64,000 nt of DNA from contig OU015529.1 of NCBI GenBank assembly GCA_907165065.1, positions 12,840,554-12,904,553 of the forward strand, given 5' to 3'. Both the position numbers and the translations under genes were made by a program. Source of the DNA: Caprimulgus europaeus. Lineage: Eukaryota > Chordata > Aves > Caprimulgiformes > Caprimulgidae. This document shows positions 14,034-24,000 of the stretch, piece by piece (position 1 is the stretch's first letter; every line of letters begins with the position of its first letter). Below the pieces are notes generated by a model. It was not told the DNA's origin, ran no database searches, and saw only the letters and a program-made list of their open reading frames with translations.

Positions 14034-14158
14034 GAATAGAATCATAGAATCATTTATGTTGCAAAAGACCCTTATCGAGTCCAGCCATAAACCTAACACT
14101 GCCAAGGCCACCACTAAACCACATGCCTAAATGCCACATCTACATGTCTTTTAAATAT
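14034..14158 (-). mobile_element. CR1 LINE 3'-end fragment, antisense
   Basis: Read on the plus strand, the segment opens with the reverse complement of a CR1 tail (AGAATCATAGAATCATTT). It continues through the terminal untranslated region (CCTAACACTGCCAAGGCCACC, then CCACATCTACATGTC). It is about 125 bases long. It belongs to a different CR1 subfamily from the neighbour at 14.4 kb: its last 100 bases match the subfamily of the copy at 62.7 kb instead. It sits only about 225 bases from the next CR1 element. Confidence 0.9.
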
Positions 14159-14384
14159 GAAATAGCAAGATCTAACTTATTTTCATAAGGTAAATATACA
14201 TTCTCTTTTTTCATATGCTCCAAATCACTGTTACTTCTGGGCATACAATCATCAACCAGTAAACATGACAGACAGTAGGTTGACTTCGTTGTAACAGACT
14301 GAGTATCTGGCTATGGGGTCTAGCTTGGAAAAACTCCCTGTTCTTAAAGTGGGAACAGCCTTGAAAATGGAAAATATTCACTGG

Positions 14385-15265
14385 AGAATCACGGAATGTC
14401 AGGGATTGGAAGGGACCTCCAAAGATCATCTAGTCCATTCCCTCTGCAGGAGCAGGAACACCTAGATGAGATCACACAGAAAGGTGTCCAGGTGGGTCTT
14501 GAATGTCTCCAGAGAAGGAGACTCCACAACCTCTCTGGGCAGCCTGTTCCAGTGCTCTGTTACTCTCACAGTAAAGAAGTTTCTTCTCAAGTTTAAGCGG
14601 AACCTCCTGTGTTCCAGCTTACACCCACTGCCCCTTGTCCTATCATTGGTTGTCACTGTGAAGAGCCTGGTCCCATCCTCCTAACACTCACCCTTAGCAA
14701 ATTTATAAACATTAATAAGGTCATCTCTCGGTCTCCTCCAAGCTGAAGAGGCCCAGCTCCCTCAGCCTTTCCTCATAAGGAAGGTGCTCCACTCCCTTAA
14801 TCATCTTGGTGGCTCTGTGCTGGACTCTCTCAAGCAGCTCCCTGTCCTTTTTGAACTCTGGGGACCAGAACTGGACACAATATTCCAGATGTGGCCTCAC
14901 CAGGGCAGCATAGAGGGGGAGGAGAACCTCTCTTGACCTACTAACCACACCCCTTCAAATATACCCCAGGATGCCATTGACCTTCCTGGCCACAAGGGCA
15001 CAGTGCTGGCTCATGGTCATCCTGCTGTCCACCAGGACTCCCAGATCCCTTTCCCCTACACTGCTCTCTAGTAGATCATCTCCCAACCTATACTGGAAGC
15101 TGGGGTTGTTCCTGCCCAGGTGCAACACCCTACACTTGCACTTATTATATTTCATTAAGTTTTTCCCTGCCCAGCTCTCCAGCCTGTCCAGCTCTCTCTG
15201 ATGGCAGCACAGCCTTCTGGAGTGTCAGCCACTCCTCCCAGATTTGTATCATCAGCAAACTTGCT
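14385..15265 (-). mobile_element. CR1 LINE, antisense 0.88-kb copy (left arm of inverted repeat)
   Basis: On the minus strand this runs from just before the reverse-transcriptase FADD region to the 3' untranslated end and tail. Translated pieces on the minus strand are typical CR1 C-terminal reverse-transcriptase sequence: NPSFQYRLGDDLLESSVGER (about 15155-14955), [20 protein letters not shown] (14948-14721) and [20 protein letters not shown] (14656-14462). The frame is broken by a 1-base deletion near 15200, a TGA codon near 14955 and a short deletion near 14725. All three lesions are shared with the sense copy at 15.6-18.0 kb. It is 5'-truncated at about 15265 and its 5' end faces the 5' end of that neighbour. 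Confidence 0.95.
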
Positions 15266-15610
15266 TGAAGAGATGGACTGATTAACACCATGTCACATGC
15301 AGCCACAGAGTGTGTATAAATAAGTGTAGAATGCCTAGCTGGGAAAAAGGATGTCTGGGACCTTGTCTGGTCTGCAAACGATCTTACACGGTATAGTCCT
15401 ACTTCTCAATAGCTGAGATATGTAAGATGATTATTGATAAGAATTTGAAATGGAAAGTTGTAAAGACATAAGAAATGTAGAAGACATAGCAATATAAGGA
15501 CAAGTTTCCTCCTAGGGATGAGTTCTTCCCATTTTATTTTGGGAAAAGATTTTGCCTGGCTATGGGTTTCATAGGACTCAGAAACAGGTTGTCCAACGTA
15601 AATAAAAAGT
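15266..15610. other. Unique spacer between head-to-head CR1 copies
   Basis: 346 bases of non-repetitive, AT-rich DNA separate the 5'-truncated ends of the two facing CR1 elements. I see no gene or repeat in it. Its presence argues that the two elements inserted separately rather than by a single inverted integration. Confidence 0.6.
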
Positions 15611-15611
15611 T

Positions 15612-17252
15612 ATGAGATTCTGGAGAGACCACTCAGCCAGCCACCCCCAATCCAGGAGGTTCCTCCAGTGCATCGATGATAACTTCCTGATGCAAATGGT
15701 GGATGAACCAACCAGGAGGGGAGTGACGCTGGATCTGATCCTCACTAACAAGGAGGGTCTGGTTGAGGCTGTGAAGGTTGAGGACTGCCTGGGCTGCAGT
15801 GATCATGAGATGGTGAAGTTCCGAATCTCATGTGGCATAAGCAGAATTACAAGTAAGATTGCTACCCTGGACTTCAGGAGGGCCAACTTTGGCCTCTTCA
15901 AGCAATTGTTAGGGGAAATTCCATGGGACAGATTACTTGAAGGTAAAGGGGCCCAAGATAGCTGGTTAGCATTCAGGGACTGCTTCTTCTGGGCTCAAGA
16001 TCAAAGCATTCCGATATGTAGGAAGTCAGGGAAGGGAGCCAGGAAACCTGCTTGGTTAAGCAGGGAACTGCTGGCCAAACTTAAGTGGAAGAGGAGAGTT
16101 TACAGATCGTGGAAGGAGGGGCTGGCTACTTGGGAGGAATATAAGGATATTGTCAGAGGATGTAGGGAGGCAACTAGGAAAGCCAAGGCCTCCTTAGAAT
16201 TAGATCTTGCCAGAGGGGTCAAGGACAACAGGAAGAGCTTCTTCAAATACATGGCAGATAAAGCCAACGTTAGAGGCAATGTAGGCCCACTGATGAATGA
16301 GGTGGGTACCCTGGTGACAGAAGATACAGAGAAGGCAGAGCTATTGAATGCCTTCTTTGCCTCTGTCTACTCTGCCGGAAGCTGTCTTGAGGAGCTCTGT
16401 ACCCTGGAGACCCCAGATGGAGACAGGACAATGGATAAGATTGCCTCAGTTGATGAGGATTGGGTCAGGGACCAATTAAGCAATCTGGACATCCATAAAT
16501 CTATGTGTCCAGATGGGATGCACCCACGGGTGTTGAGGGAGCTGGCTGAAGTCATTGCTAGACCGCTCTCCATCATCTTTGCTAAGTCGTGGGGAACGGG
16601 AGAGGTGCCTGAGGACTGGAGGAAAGCAAATGTCACTCCAATCTTCAAAAAGGGCAAGAAGGAGGACCCGGGTAACTACAGACCGGTCAGCCTCACCTCC
16701 ATCCCTGGAAAGGTGATGGAACGACTTATCCTTGGTGCCGTCTCTAGGCATATCAAGGATAAGAGGGTCATTAGGGGCAGTCAGCACGGCTTCACCAAGG
16801 GAAAGTCGTGCTTGACAAACCTACTATACTTTTATGAAAACACGACGAAGTGGCTGGATGATGGTAGAGCAGTGGATGTGGTCTATCTTGATTTCAGCAA
16901 AGCATTTGACACAGTCTCCCACAGCATCCTCGCTGATAAATTGAGGAAGTGTGGATTAGATGAGCAGGTAGTGAGATGGATTATTAACTGGCTGGTGGGA
17001 AGAAGCCAGAGAGTAGTGGTCAATGGGGTGGAGTCTAGTTGGAGACCTGTGTCTAGTGGAGTCCCTCAGGGGTCAGTACTAGGACCAGTGTTATTCAATA
17101 TATTCATAAATGACATGGATGAGGGAATTGAATGCACTGTCAGCAAGTTTGCTGATGATATAAAGCTGGGAGGAGTGGCTGACACTCCAGAAGGCTGTGC
17201 TGCCATCAGAGAGAGTTGGACAGGCTGGAGAGCTGGGCAGGGAAAAACTTAA
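15612..17252 (+). pseudogene. CR1 ORF2 fragment: endonuclease end plus reverse transcriptase
   Basis: A 546-codon frame. Known for CR1: ORF2 nicks target DNA with an APE-type endonuclease and reverse-transcribes its own RNA at the nick. Seen here: the endonuclease C-terminus with LDLILTN (residues 40-46) and the SDH triad (63-65). The RT motifs follow in order: [10 protein letters not shown] (354-363), [10 protein letters not shown] (391-400), [13 protein letters not shown] with the first catalytic Asp (425-437), [11 protein letters not shown] (482-492) and FADD with the catalytic Asp pair (513-516). The true start codon is missing through 5' truncation, so Met1 is simply the first ATG inside the element. 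From about residue 533 the sequence is out of frame (1-base deletion), which replaces the normal C-terminus. The endonuclease is incomplete, so the copy cannot move by itself. Confidence 0.93.
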
Positions 17253-17945
17253 TGAAATATAATAAGTGCAAGTGTAGGGTGTTGCACCTGGGCAGGAACA
17301 ACCCCAGCTTCCAGTATAGGTTGGGAGATGATCTACTAGAGAGCAGTGTAGGGGAAAGGGATCTGGGAGTCCTGGTGGACAGCAGGATGACCATGAGCCA
17401 GCACTGTGCCCTTGTGGCCAGGAAGGTCAATGGCATCCTGGGGTATATTTGAAGGGGTGTGGTTAGTAGGTCAAGAGAGGTTCTCCTCCCCCTCTATGCT
17501 GCCCTGGTGAGGCCACATCTGGAATATTGTGTCCAGTTCTGGTCCCCAGAGTTCAAAAAGGACAGGGAGCTGCTTGAGAGAGTCCAGCACAGAGCCACCA
17601 AGATGATTAAGGGAGTGGAGCACCTTCCTTATGAGGAAAGGCTGAGGGAGCTGGGCCTCTTCAGCTTGGAGGAGACCGAGAGATGACCTTATTAATGTTT
17701 ATAAATTTGCTAAGGGTGAGTGTTAGGAGGATGGGACCAGGCTCTTCACAGTGACAACCAATGATAGGACAAGGGGCAGTGGGTGTAAGCTGGAACACAG
17801 GAGGTTCCGCTTAAACTTGAGAAGAAACTTCTTTACAGTAAGGGTGACAGAGCACTGGAACAGGCTGCCCAGGGGGGTTGTGGAGTCTCCTTCTCTGGAG
17901 ACATTCAAGACCCACCTGGACGCCTTCCTGGGTGAACTCATCTAG
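17253..17945 (+). pseudogene. CR1 ORF2 C-terminal remainder, broken into three frames
   Basis: After the frameshift the normal CR1 C-terminal protein continues in another frame and ends at TGA 17450-17452. It resumes at 17459-17686, up to a short deletion that removes the usual KRR-type residues after FSLEE. It finishes at 17751-17945 in a third frame, ending just before the 3' untranslated region. The first two pieces encode exactly the same residues as the antisense copy at 14.7-15.2 kb. The third differs at several residues, which is where nucleotide identity drops. Confidence 0.9.
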
Positions 17946-18009
17946 GTGTTCCTGCTCCGGCAGGGGGATTGGACTGGATGATCTTTCTAGGTCCCTTCCA
18001 ATCCCTAAT

Positions 18010-18041
18010 ATTCTGTGATTCTGTGATTCTGTGATTCTGTG
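18010..18041 (+). repeat. CR1 3'-terminal ATTCTGTG tandem, four units
   Basis: Four perfect copies of the 8-base unit close the sense CR1. Such short tandem termini are the known 3' end of avian CR1 and are where reverse transcription starts. The antisense partner keeps only about two altered units. Confidence 0.95.
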
Positions 18042-18044
18042 ATT

Positions 18045-21000
18045 TGATAGCCTTCTCTCTATACTATTCCCAGATGGGGATGAGGAAGGATTAAACCCAG
18101 GAATAGAGCTTACAATGTGACTGTACTATCCACTGGGTTACCAGGTCAGGGAAATCTCATGGGTTATAAATATAGTCCATTATTTCCTTTGCTTTCCTTA
18201 TGACTGTAGAATAAGAAAAAATATATATATTTCAGATTGAACAGAACATTTTGTATGATACAGAAGAAATGTTTTTCTGCTTGTTTCAGTAATAACCTTC
18301 CCCAATTAAATGTTATCAGAGGTGATTTTTCCTTTGATTTATTGGTGTGGCTATTGGATGAAAAATCAATTACTCATTTCAGCATACAAATAAGTGTCCT
18401 CAGAACTTTTTATAGGATAATTAATGTACTTAGCAGGATATGAACTTCAATGACAAGATTTCTGTGGGGATTTTTGGGGGTTTTTTTGTTGTTTTGTTTG
18501 GGTTTTTTTAAACATGTATTATGTATGAGACTTAGGAGAAATGTAAGCATCAACCTGCTGCTATACTTTACTATCAGAAACCTGCCTGGCATGTTTCTGT
18601 GAAGTGGATGAAAAAAATGCCTTGTTTTGATTTCCATTGTTCTATTCCTCTTTTTAGTTTTCCTCAAAAAAAAAAAAGGACTAGTACTGTGTGGGCAGCA
18701 CTCATGCAACACTTAGAAGAAGGTTGTTCACTAGCAGGGAAATATTCTGCATTTAAGCAGCTTTATCCATATGAACTTTTGAGATAGGGATAGGAAAGAG
18801 CTGATCATGCATCTCAAGTGCTCTGTCTCTGAGTTACTGGGGCAAAAAGAGAAATTAAATAGACAAATCCAATTCAATTTTGGAACTCTTACACATTGAT
18901 TTAAGTCTTCAGGGATAGTTTGTATTATCAAAGAAGCCAAATTAATGTCTTCATTAGTTCTCAAATTATTTTATCACAATGGGATAGCAAAAAACAGGCA
19001 ATTTCATTTAAATTCACACCAGTACCTAGCCATACAGAATTGTAATGAACATTGAGTCCCAAAACATAGCAAATCTCCAACAAAATCTGTCACAATCACT
19101 AAAGATAAAATCTTGCAGAGCATCCAGATTTTCTGTGTGTGTGGTCTGGCAGCCTTCCTACCATGCCAAACTTCACAGAAGTCCTGTATGAATCCCTAGG
19201 CTCTTGGCCAGGACAGCCCAGTGACAGGCTTTGGGAGCCCACCATCTTTCTCATTAGGGGTTGGCATTGGTCTATCTGCTTTAATGCAACCAAAGCTGCA
19301 AGTCCATCTGTGTGGGGCTACCCATAACATGGACAAATCTGGAAACTACTCAGGCAAGTTCACTTCATTCTTAGCTGTATCCTTAATAAAGCATTGACTT
19401 GTAGTGGCTGAAACTGTTTTGAGAAATTTTTGAGCCTGTTAGAGACAGTGTCCTAGAAGCTCAGTTTCTCCTCTTATTTATTCTGCTGAAACAGGATTTA
19501 AATACATAAATCATGACTGAGAGTGGACTGAATGGGCAGTTGTGCTCTTCACTTATTACTGTTACAAAGACGAGTCTTTACTACCTGTAACATCTTCATA
19601 TACTGGAGAAAAGGAGACATCCTACTGACAAGTATTATTAGCGATGTACATGCCTAAAAAAGTTACATAGATGGAGATTCTTTACCTACGAATATTTTTT
19701 TTTTTTCTTTCATTCATATCAGAAATGAGTATGATCATCTCTTTGCTTTTTTCCTCCACCAAACTGTTCAGGGCCTCTTAAGATTTCTCTCACCTCATTT
19801 CCAAAGCAGTGATGTATTAATCCATGCAACATAGCATAAATATGTCCACTATATGGATGATAAAACAATTTTGATGCCTCATCAACCAAAACATTGTTTT
19901 GCCTCTGCTTCCTTTCTCCTTCTTCTAATGCCCCTCTCCCACTCCCCACTGTACATCTGAAGGAAAACTTTGACAACAACAGAATTCATTAGTCAAGCTC
20001 CTGCAGCTTTATAAGTCATTCCCCTTGTTACTCACTACTGAGTCAAGGAGCAGAAGGTGGGTGTCTTGATCTCGAAGGTATGGCAATGATACGATATATT
20101 TCCATCAGGTGCTAAAAGAAAGGTTACAACCTGCTTCATGCAGAATTCAATTAGAAATCACAGAGAGGGGAAGCAAGTTTGCATGCCAGAATGCTTTCCT
20201 TCTATTTTTGTTTCACCTCTTTCTTCTGAATGATTTTTAACTAATCACAACATTAGATTAGTTCTTTTAAAACAGTAGGAGATCAATTTCATTTCAATGC
20301 CTGGGGAAAGAAATTTACAGATTCCCAGATGTTTCATGGAAATAACAAAAAAAGATTAAATTGAGAAGCAAGTCTGACACTAACTAAATTATCTACTCAA
20401 GTATTTCTATTACACTGCTATCTGGGCATTTTTCTATCATGAGGCATTTCCTACTTATTCTGTAGGAAATGTGGATAGACTCAAGCAGACAAGGTTTGAC
20501 CTGTTTGTGCCTTTAAAGGCAGGTCTTTACCAAATTAAAGTTTGGTATACTCTGGCTTTTAGTTCTGAATATCCGGGGAAAAGACCTCACCACCAAATTA
20601 ATTTAACATCTCTGGTTTTAATGCTCGTGGGCAGAAGGGCATATGAGTTGGAAATTATCAGCTGCCCCCATAGAGGAGGGACAGATGCTGATCTAATACT
20701 ATGGTAAAGCAGAAAGTGAATTTTTTATTCCTTGAAACATTCTAAACCACCACCATTTTATCTCCTCTAATATTTGGAACAAACAGAAATAAACTTTTAT
20801 TTCTTTTCTTATTTGTGTGTATGCATATGTGTGTGGGTATAAAAATTAAAGTATCTGTACAAAGCTGATAAATGCATATGTAGAAAAGATATGCTTGGAA
20901 ATGACAGTTTTACCAAAGAGTTTTACCAAAAAAATTGAACATCCTGATATTCCCAAATCTAGACATGCCATTTAAGTTTGCTGTTCTAACAAATTGACCT

Positions 21001-24000
21001 TTTGAGGCAGTTTGACATTTAACTGCCTGCCTTTTTTGCAAATCTTTATCAGCTTGGAGTAGTAGCCTGATTTTCTGATGCTACCATTTTTCCTGATGAG
21101 TCAGAGACCATCTGGAAGAAAATCCATGTTTTGATGCTTGATGGAGATAATTTATTGTGCATGGATTTATGTCATGTATTTATGTTAACATTACCAGATC
21201 TATCAGTTACTTACTGTAAAGTTCAGGTTCCAGAAGCTGATAGGGGGCATTTCTGAGTAACTGAACCCATAGCCTCCTTGTCTTAGTCAACAATGTTCTT
21301 GCTCTAGCTTTGTATTCATTGTGGACATAAAGAGAGCTAATGAGAAAATAAAGTTGAAGCTGCACCCTCTCTGCAGATGGCACATATTTGATGGCTAAGA
21401 TCCTCTTGCATGAGGTGCTTATTACTTTTCTAATTTCATCTACTGTCTGCATTATGTCACTAATTTAAGGTGCAAGATCTTCACTTTAGGAGTTATTTGA
21501 ACTGCTTGGAAAAGGATGGTCTCATGATAAAGGTATTGAACAAAGAAGATATTTCTTTTCCACCTTCCATTTCACAGATTCTTGATGGGGTAGGAATGAA
21601 TTCAAATACCCCTGTTAGTGGGTGTCTCAGAGCTGTGTGGTAGACTAAGAGGCTTCTCAGCCAGCAGATTTGATGACAAGCATACTTGGGCCACCTCCAA
21701 GGACCACTTCATAAACCTGAGGTCAGGACCTGGAAAGAACATTAGATGCAAGGTTTAAGAAAACAATTAGAGAAATTCCATGCACTAACTTGTCTCAAAG
21801 TCTTTTGCAAAGTAGCTGATGCACAGTTTAATTTAGACTTGCAACTTCTAGCCACTGGCACTGAAACAATGAGAGAGGGAAGTGCTGACTTCTGCCCACT
21901 CTGCCTTTCCACCAGACTTCATCACCCTCTTAGCTGAGGCAGCAGAACAAACAGTGTGTCCACCTCTGAGCCACTGCAATTCAAAGCTTGATATATTCAT
22001 TTCAGGGTCCACCTGGAAAGGTGCCCAAATTTGTGGAGGTTGCATCCATCCCTCCAATGGACAGTGCGGGATTCAGAGTCAGCTCAAATTTTCTCAGCAG
22101 TAGAAGCAGAAGCAAACATTACTCCTCTCAGCTAAAAACTGATGCTAACCCCCTCCTGGCCTGGTAAGGAGAGAAAAGGAGCAGGAAGAAGGGCTGAGGC
22201 AGATGCCTGCAGTATAGAGTCACAGAGAGCTGTTTTTGTAGCTCTCCTGAGAATGGGATAAGGAAGATGGTGAGAAGCCATGTTCAGCACAGCCATGTAT
22301 TGCAAACCTCAGTCTTGTTCAGCAGCAAGTGGGGATTTCTAGAGCTCTGCCACAGCAGTGTAGACGTTGCCTTCTCAACAGCCCATCCTGATGCCTGAGA
22401 AACCTCTGCCTTCTGTGCCAGCACCTGGTCCTACATGATATGTTTTTATGGGATGCTGCACCAGAACTAGCTTTAAAGTAGGTACCAAATACTGCAAGAG
22501 TGAGTGATAACTGAGGAAGCAAGAGCCCAGCAGAGACCAGCTAACAAACTCTTTGTCTCTTCATCTTTCTCCTGGGTTCCTCTAAGCCACGAGGGGCTGC
22601 AGCTTGCCTGGGCATGGTAGCACTCCCCTATCAAGGCTGCAGAGCAGGCAGAAGAAGGGAAGGAATTTAGCCCCTTTGGTTACAATATGTAAATTAATAT
22701 AATCCTTTTGCTTGTTCAAGGTGGAAGCATATATGTTCCTAGGCAACCATGGCTTTTGGGGGAATTTTGAAACTCTTTTGATTCTCTCTCCTAAGGCATA
22801 GGCTGAGACTTGACCATTTCAATTTCCTACTGAATATTTATTACTATTTTCTACATAGTCTAGTGCTTGGTACAATTGGTCTTAAATTCAGTGAGGAGCT
22901 TCATGCACCACCACTAATATAAGTTATGTCTTAGCAATACTAATAATGAATTCACAGTGCTAGAAAGCAGAGATTTCCAGTTAAATAATAATAAATTATA
23001 TAAACCTAAACCTGGGTAATCTATTGTGCATTCAATTACAGTGCTTGCCTGTCATGAAAAGAAAATATGAAAACCTGCTTACTAAAAACACCTACCCTCC
23101 AAAAAAAGAAAATAAGCTGCCTTTCCAAGGAGATTGCTCCTCCTTTCTGCCTCCCCCATTCACTGCTGCTAGCTTAACAGCAGAGAGAATACATAAGAAT
23201 TCAAACTAGGTCTTCCTTGGAGGGATGTAAAGGACAATCCAATGAATAATGTTGTGGGAATGATTTGTAGTTTCCCCCAAAGCGTGAGCTGATTTGTTAT
23301 TAATAGAACTCAGCTTGCTGCTCTGTTGAAAGCCAAATCTCTGTGACTGATTTTCTTTTAATGCATTTATGGTAAAGAATGATCCTGCATTTGATTGTGT
23401 GACCGATCACTCTGACACATGCAGCTGATATTCTACCTGTGCAATCATAATTCTACACATACTGACAAAAAGGAAAGAAAAAAAAACACAAAAAACCCCC
23501 ATGTCTTAGATGACTGCTTTACTTTCTCATTTCACTAGTGCAAAGGTCATCTGATTCAAATTCTTTAAAGACATATCAGTTGAAAAGAAGCATTTGGGTA
23601 ATAATTTTAAGATTGTATTTGCAGTGTGGTTTAAAAGGATAGCATATGTGGATTTGGACTAGAGATACCATTTACTGGAAAGGTAAACTTGTTAAAAATA
23701 TCTGAGATTACATAATTGATTTTTGGTTGTTCTTGTTAATTAATTAAGTTTTAAAAAGCTTGCAATTTTCCTTGAGTAGTAAGATCTAAACAAAATAAAC
23801 TTCTATATTTCAGGGCAGAAATTTATTGTCCCTGTAGGACTGAGGGAATTAAATCCTGATATGTCATCTCTATTCAGAGTGCTTAAACACAGTTTTATAT
23901 CTCATAATCTGAATACAAATTATTTGAAACAATATAATGAAAATAAGCCTCATATTGTCCCTACTTCTGTGAGCCTTCTTCTGTAGATGACTCTATTATA

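Larger units (their letters stand above)
14385..18023. repeat. Long inverted repeat: two CR1 arms of about 0.88 kb around 1.9 kb
   Basis: The left arm (14385-15265) is the reverse complement of the right arm (about 17142-18023). Aligned by eye, positions follow x(left) = 32407 minus x(right). From 17217 to 17836 (left 15190 to 14571), 620 bases show no difference. There is one difference at 17216 and two more at 17165 and 17161. Tail-ward of 17836, about 19 of 187 bases differ. The 1.9 kb between the arms is the 346-bp unique spacer plus the 5' 1.5 kb of the sense CR1. Confidence 0.9.
15611..18044 (+). mobile_element. CR1 LINE, 2.4-kb sense copy with long intact RT frame
   Basis: The element covers the end of the endonuclease domain, the whole reverse-transcriptase core, the C-terminal region, the 3' untranslated end and four perfect ATTCTGTG units (18010-18041). 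It is 5'-truncated at about 15611, so the first open reading frame and most of the endonuclease are absent. The open frame is uninterrupted from 15612 to about 17205. Downstream it is broken by a 1-base deletion near 17205, a TGA at 17450-17452 and a short deletion near 17680. These breaks coincide with the tract that matches the antisense neighbour. It is the youngest-looking CR1 in the window. Confidence 0.97.

Noticed and set aside
14971-15201. Plus-strand open frame across the antisense CR1, with a twin on the minus strand of the sense copy
   Set aside because: It is a shadow of the CR1 coding strand. It is identical in the two copies except at one residue only because the DNA is nearly identical.
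14385-18044. Twin-priming origin of the inverted CR1 pair
   Set aside because: Twin priming inverts adjoining parts of one element. Here both arms contain the same 3' region, each with its own tail, and a unique spacer lies between.
21207-21452. 81-codon minus-strand frame ending at a GTAAGT donor-like site
   Set aside because: The composition is protein-like and the donor is good. However, the upstream acceptor lacks a pyrimidine tract and the frame closes five codons before the ATG. No family was recognised.
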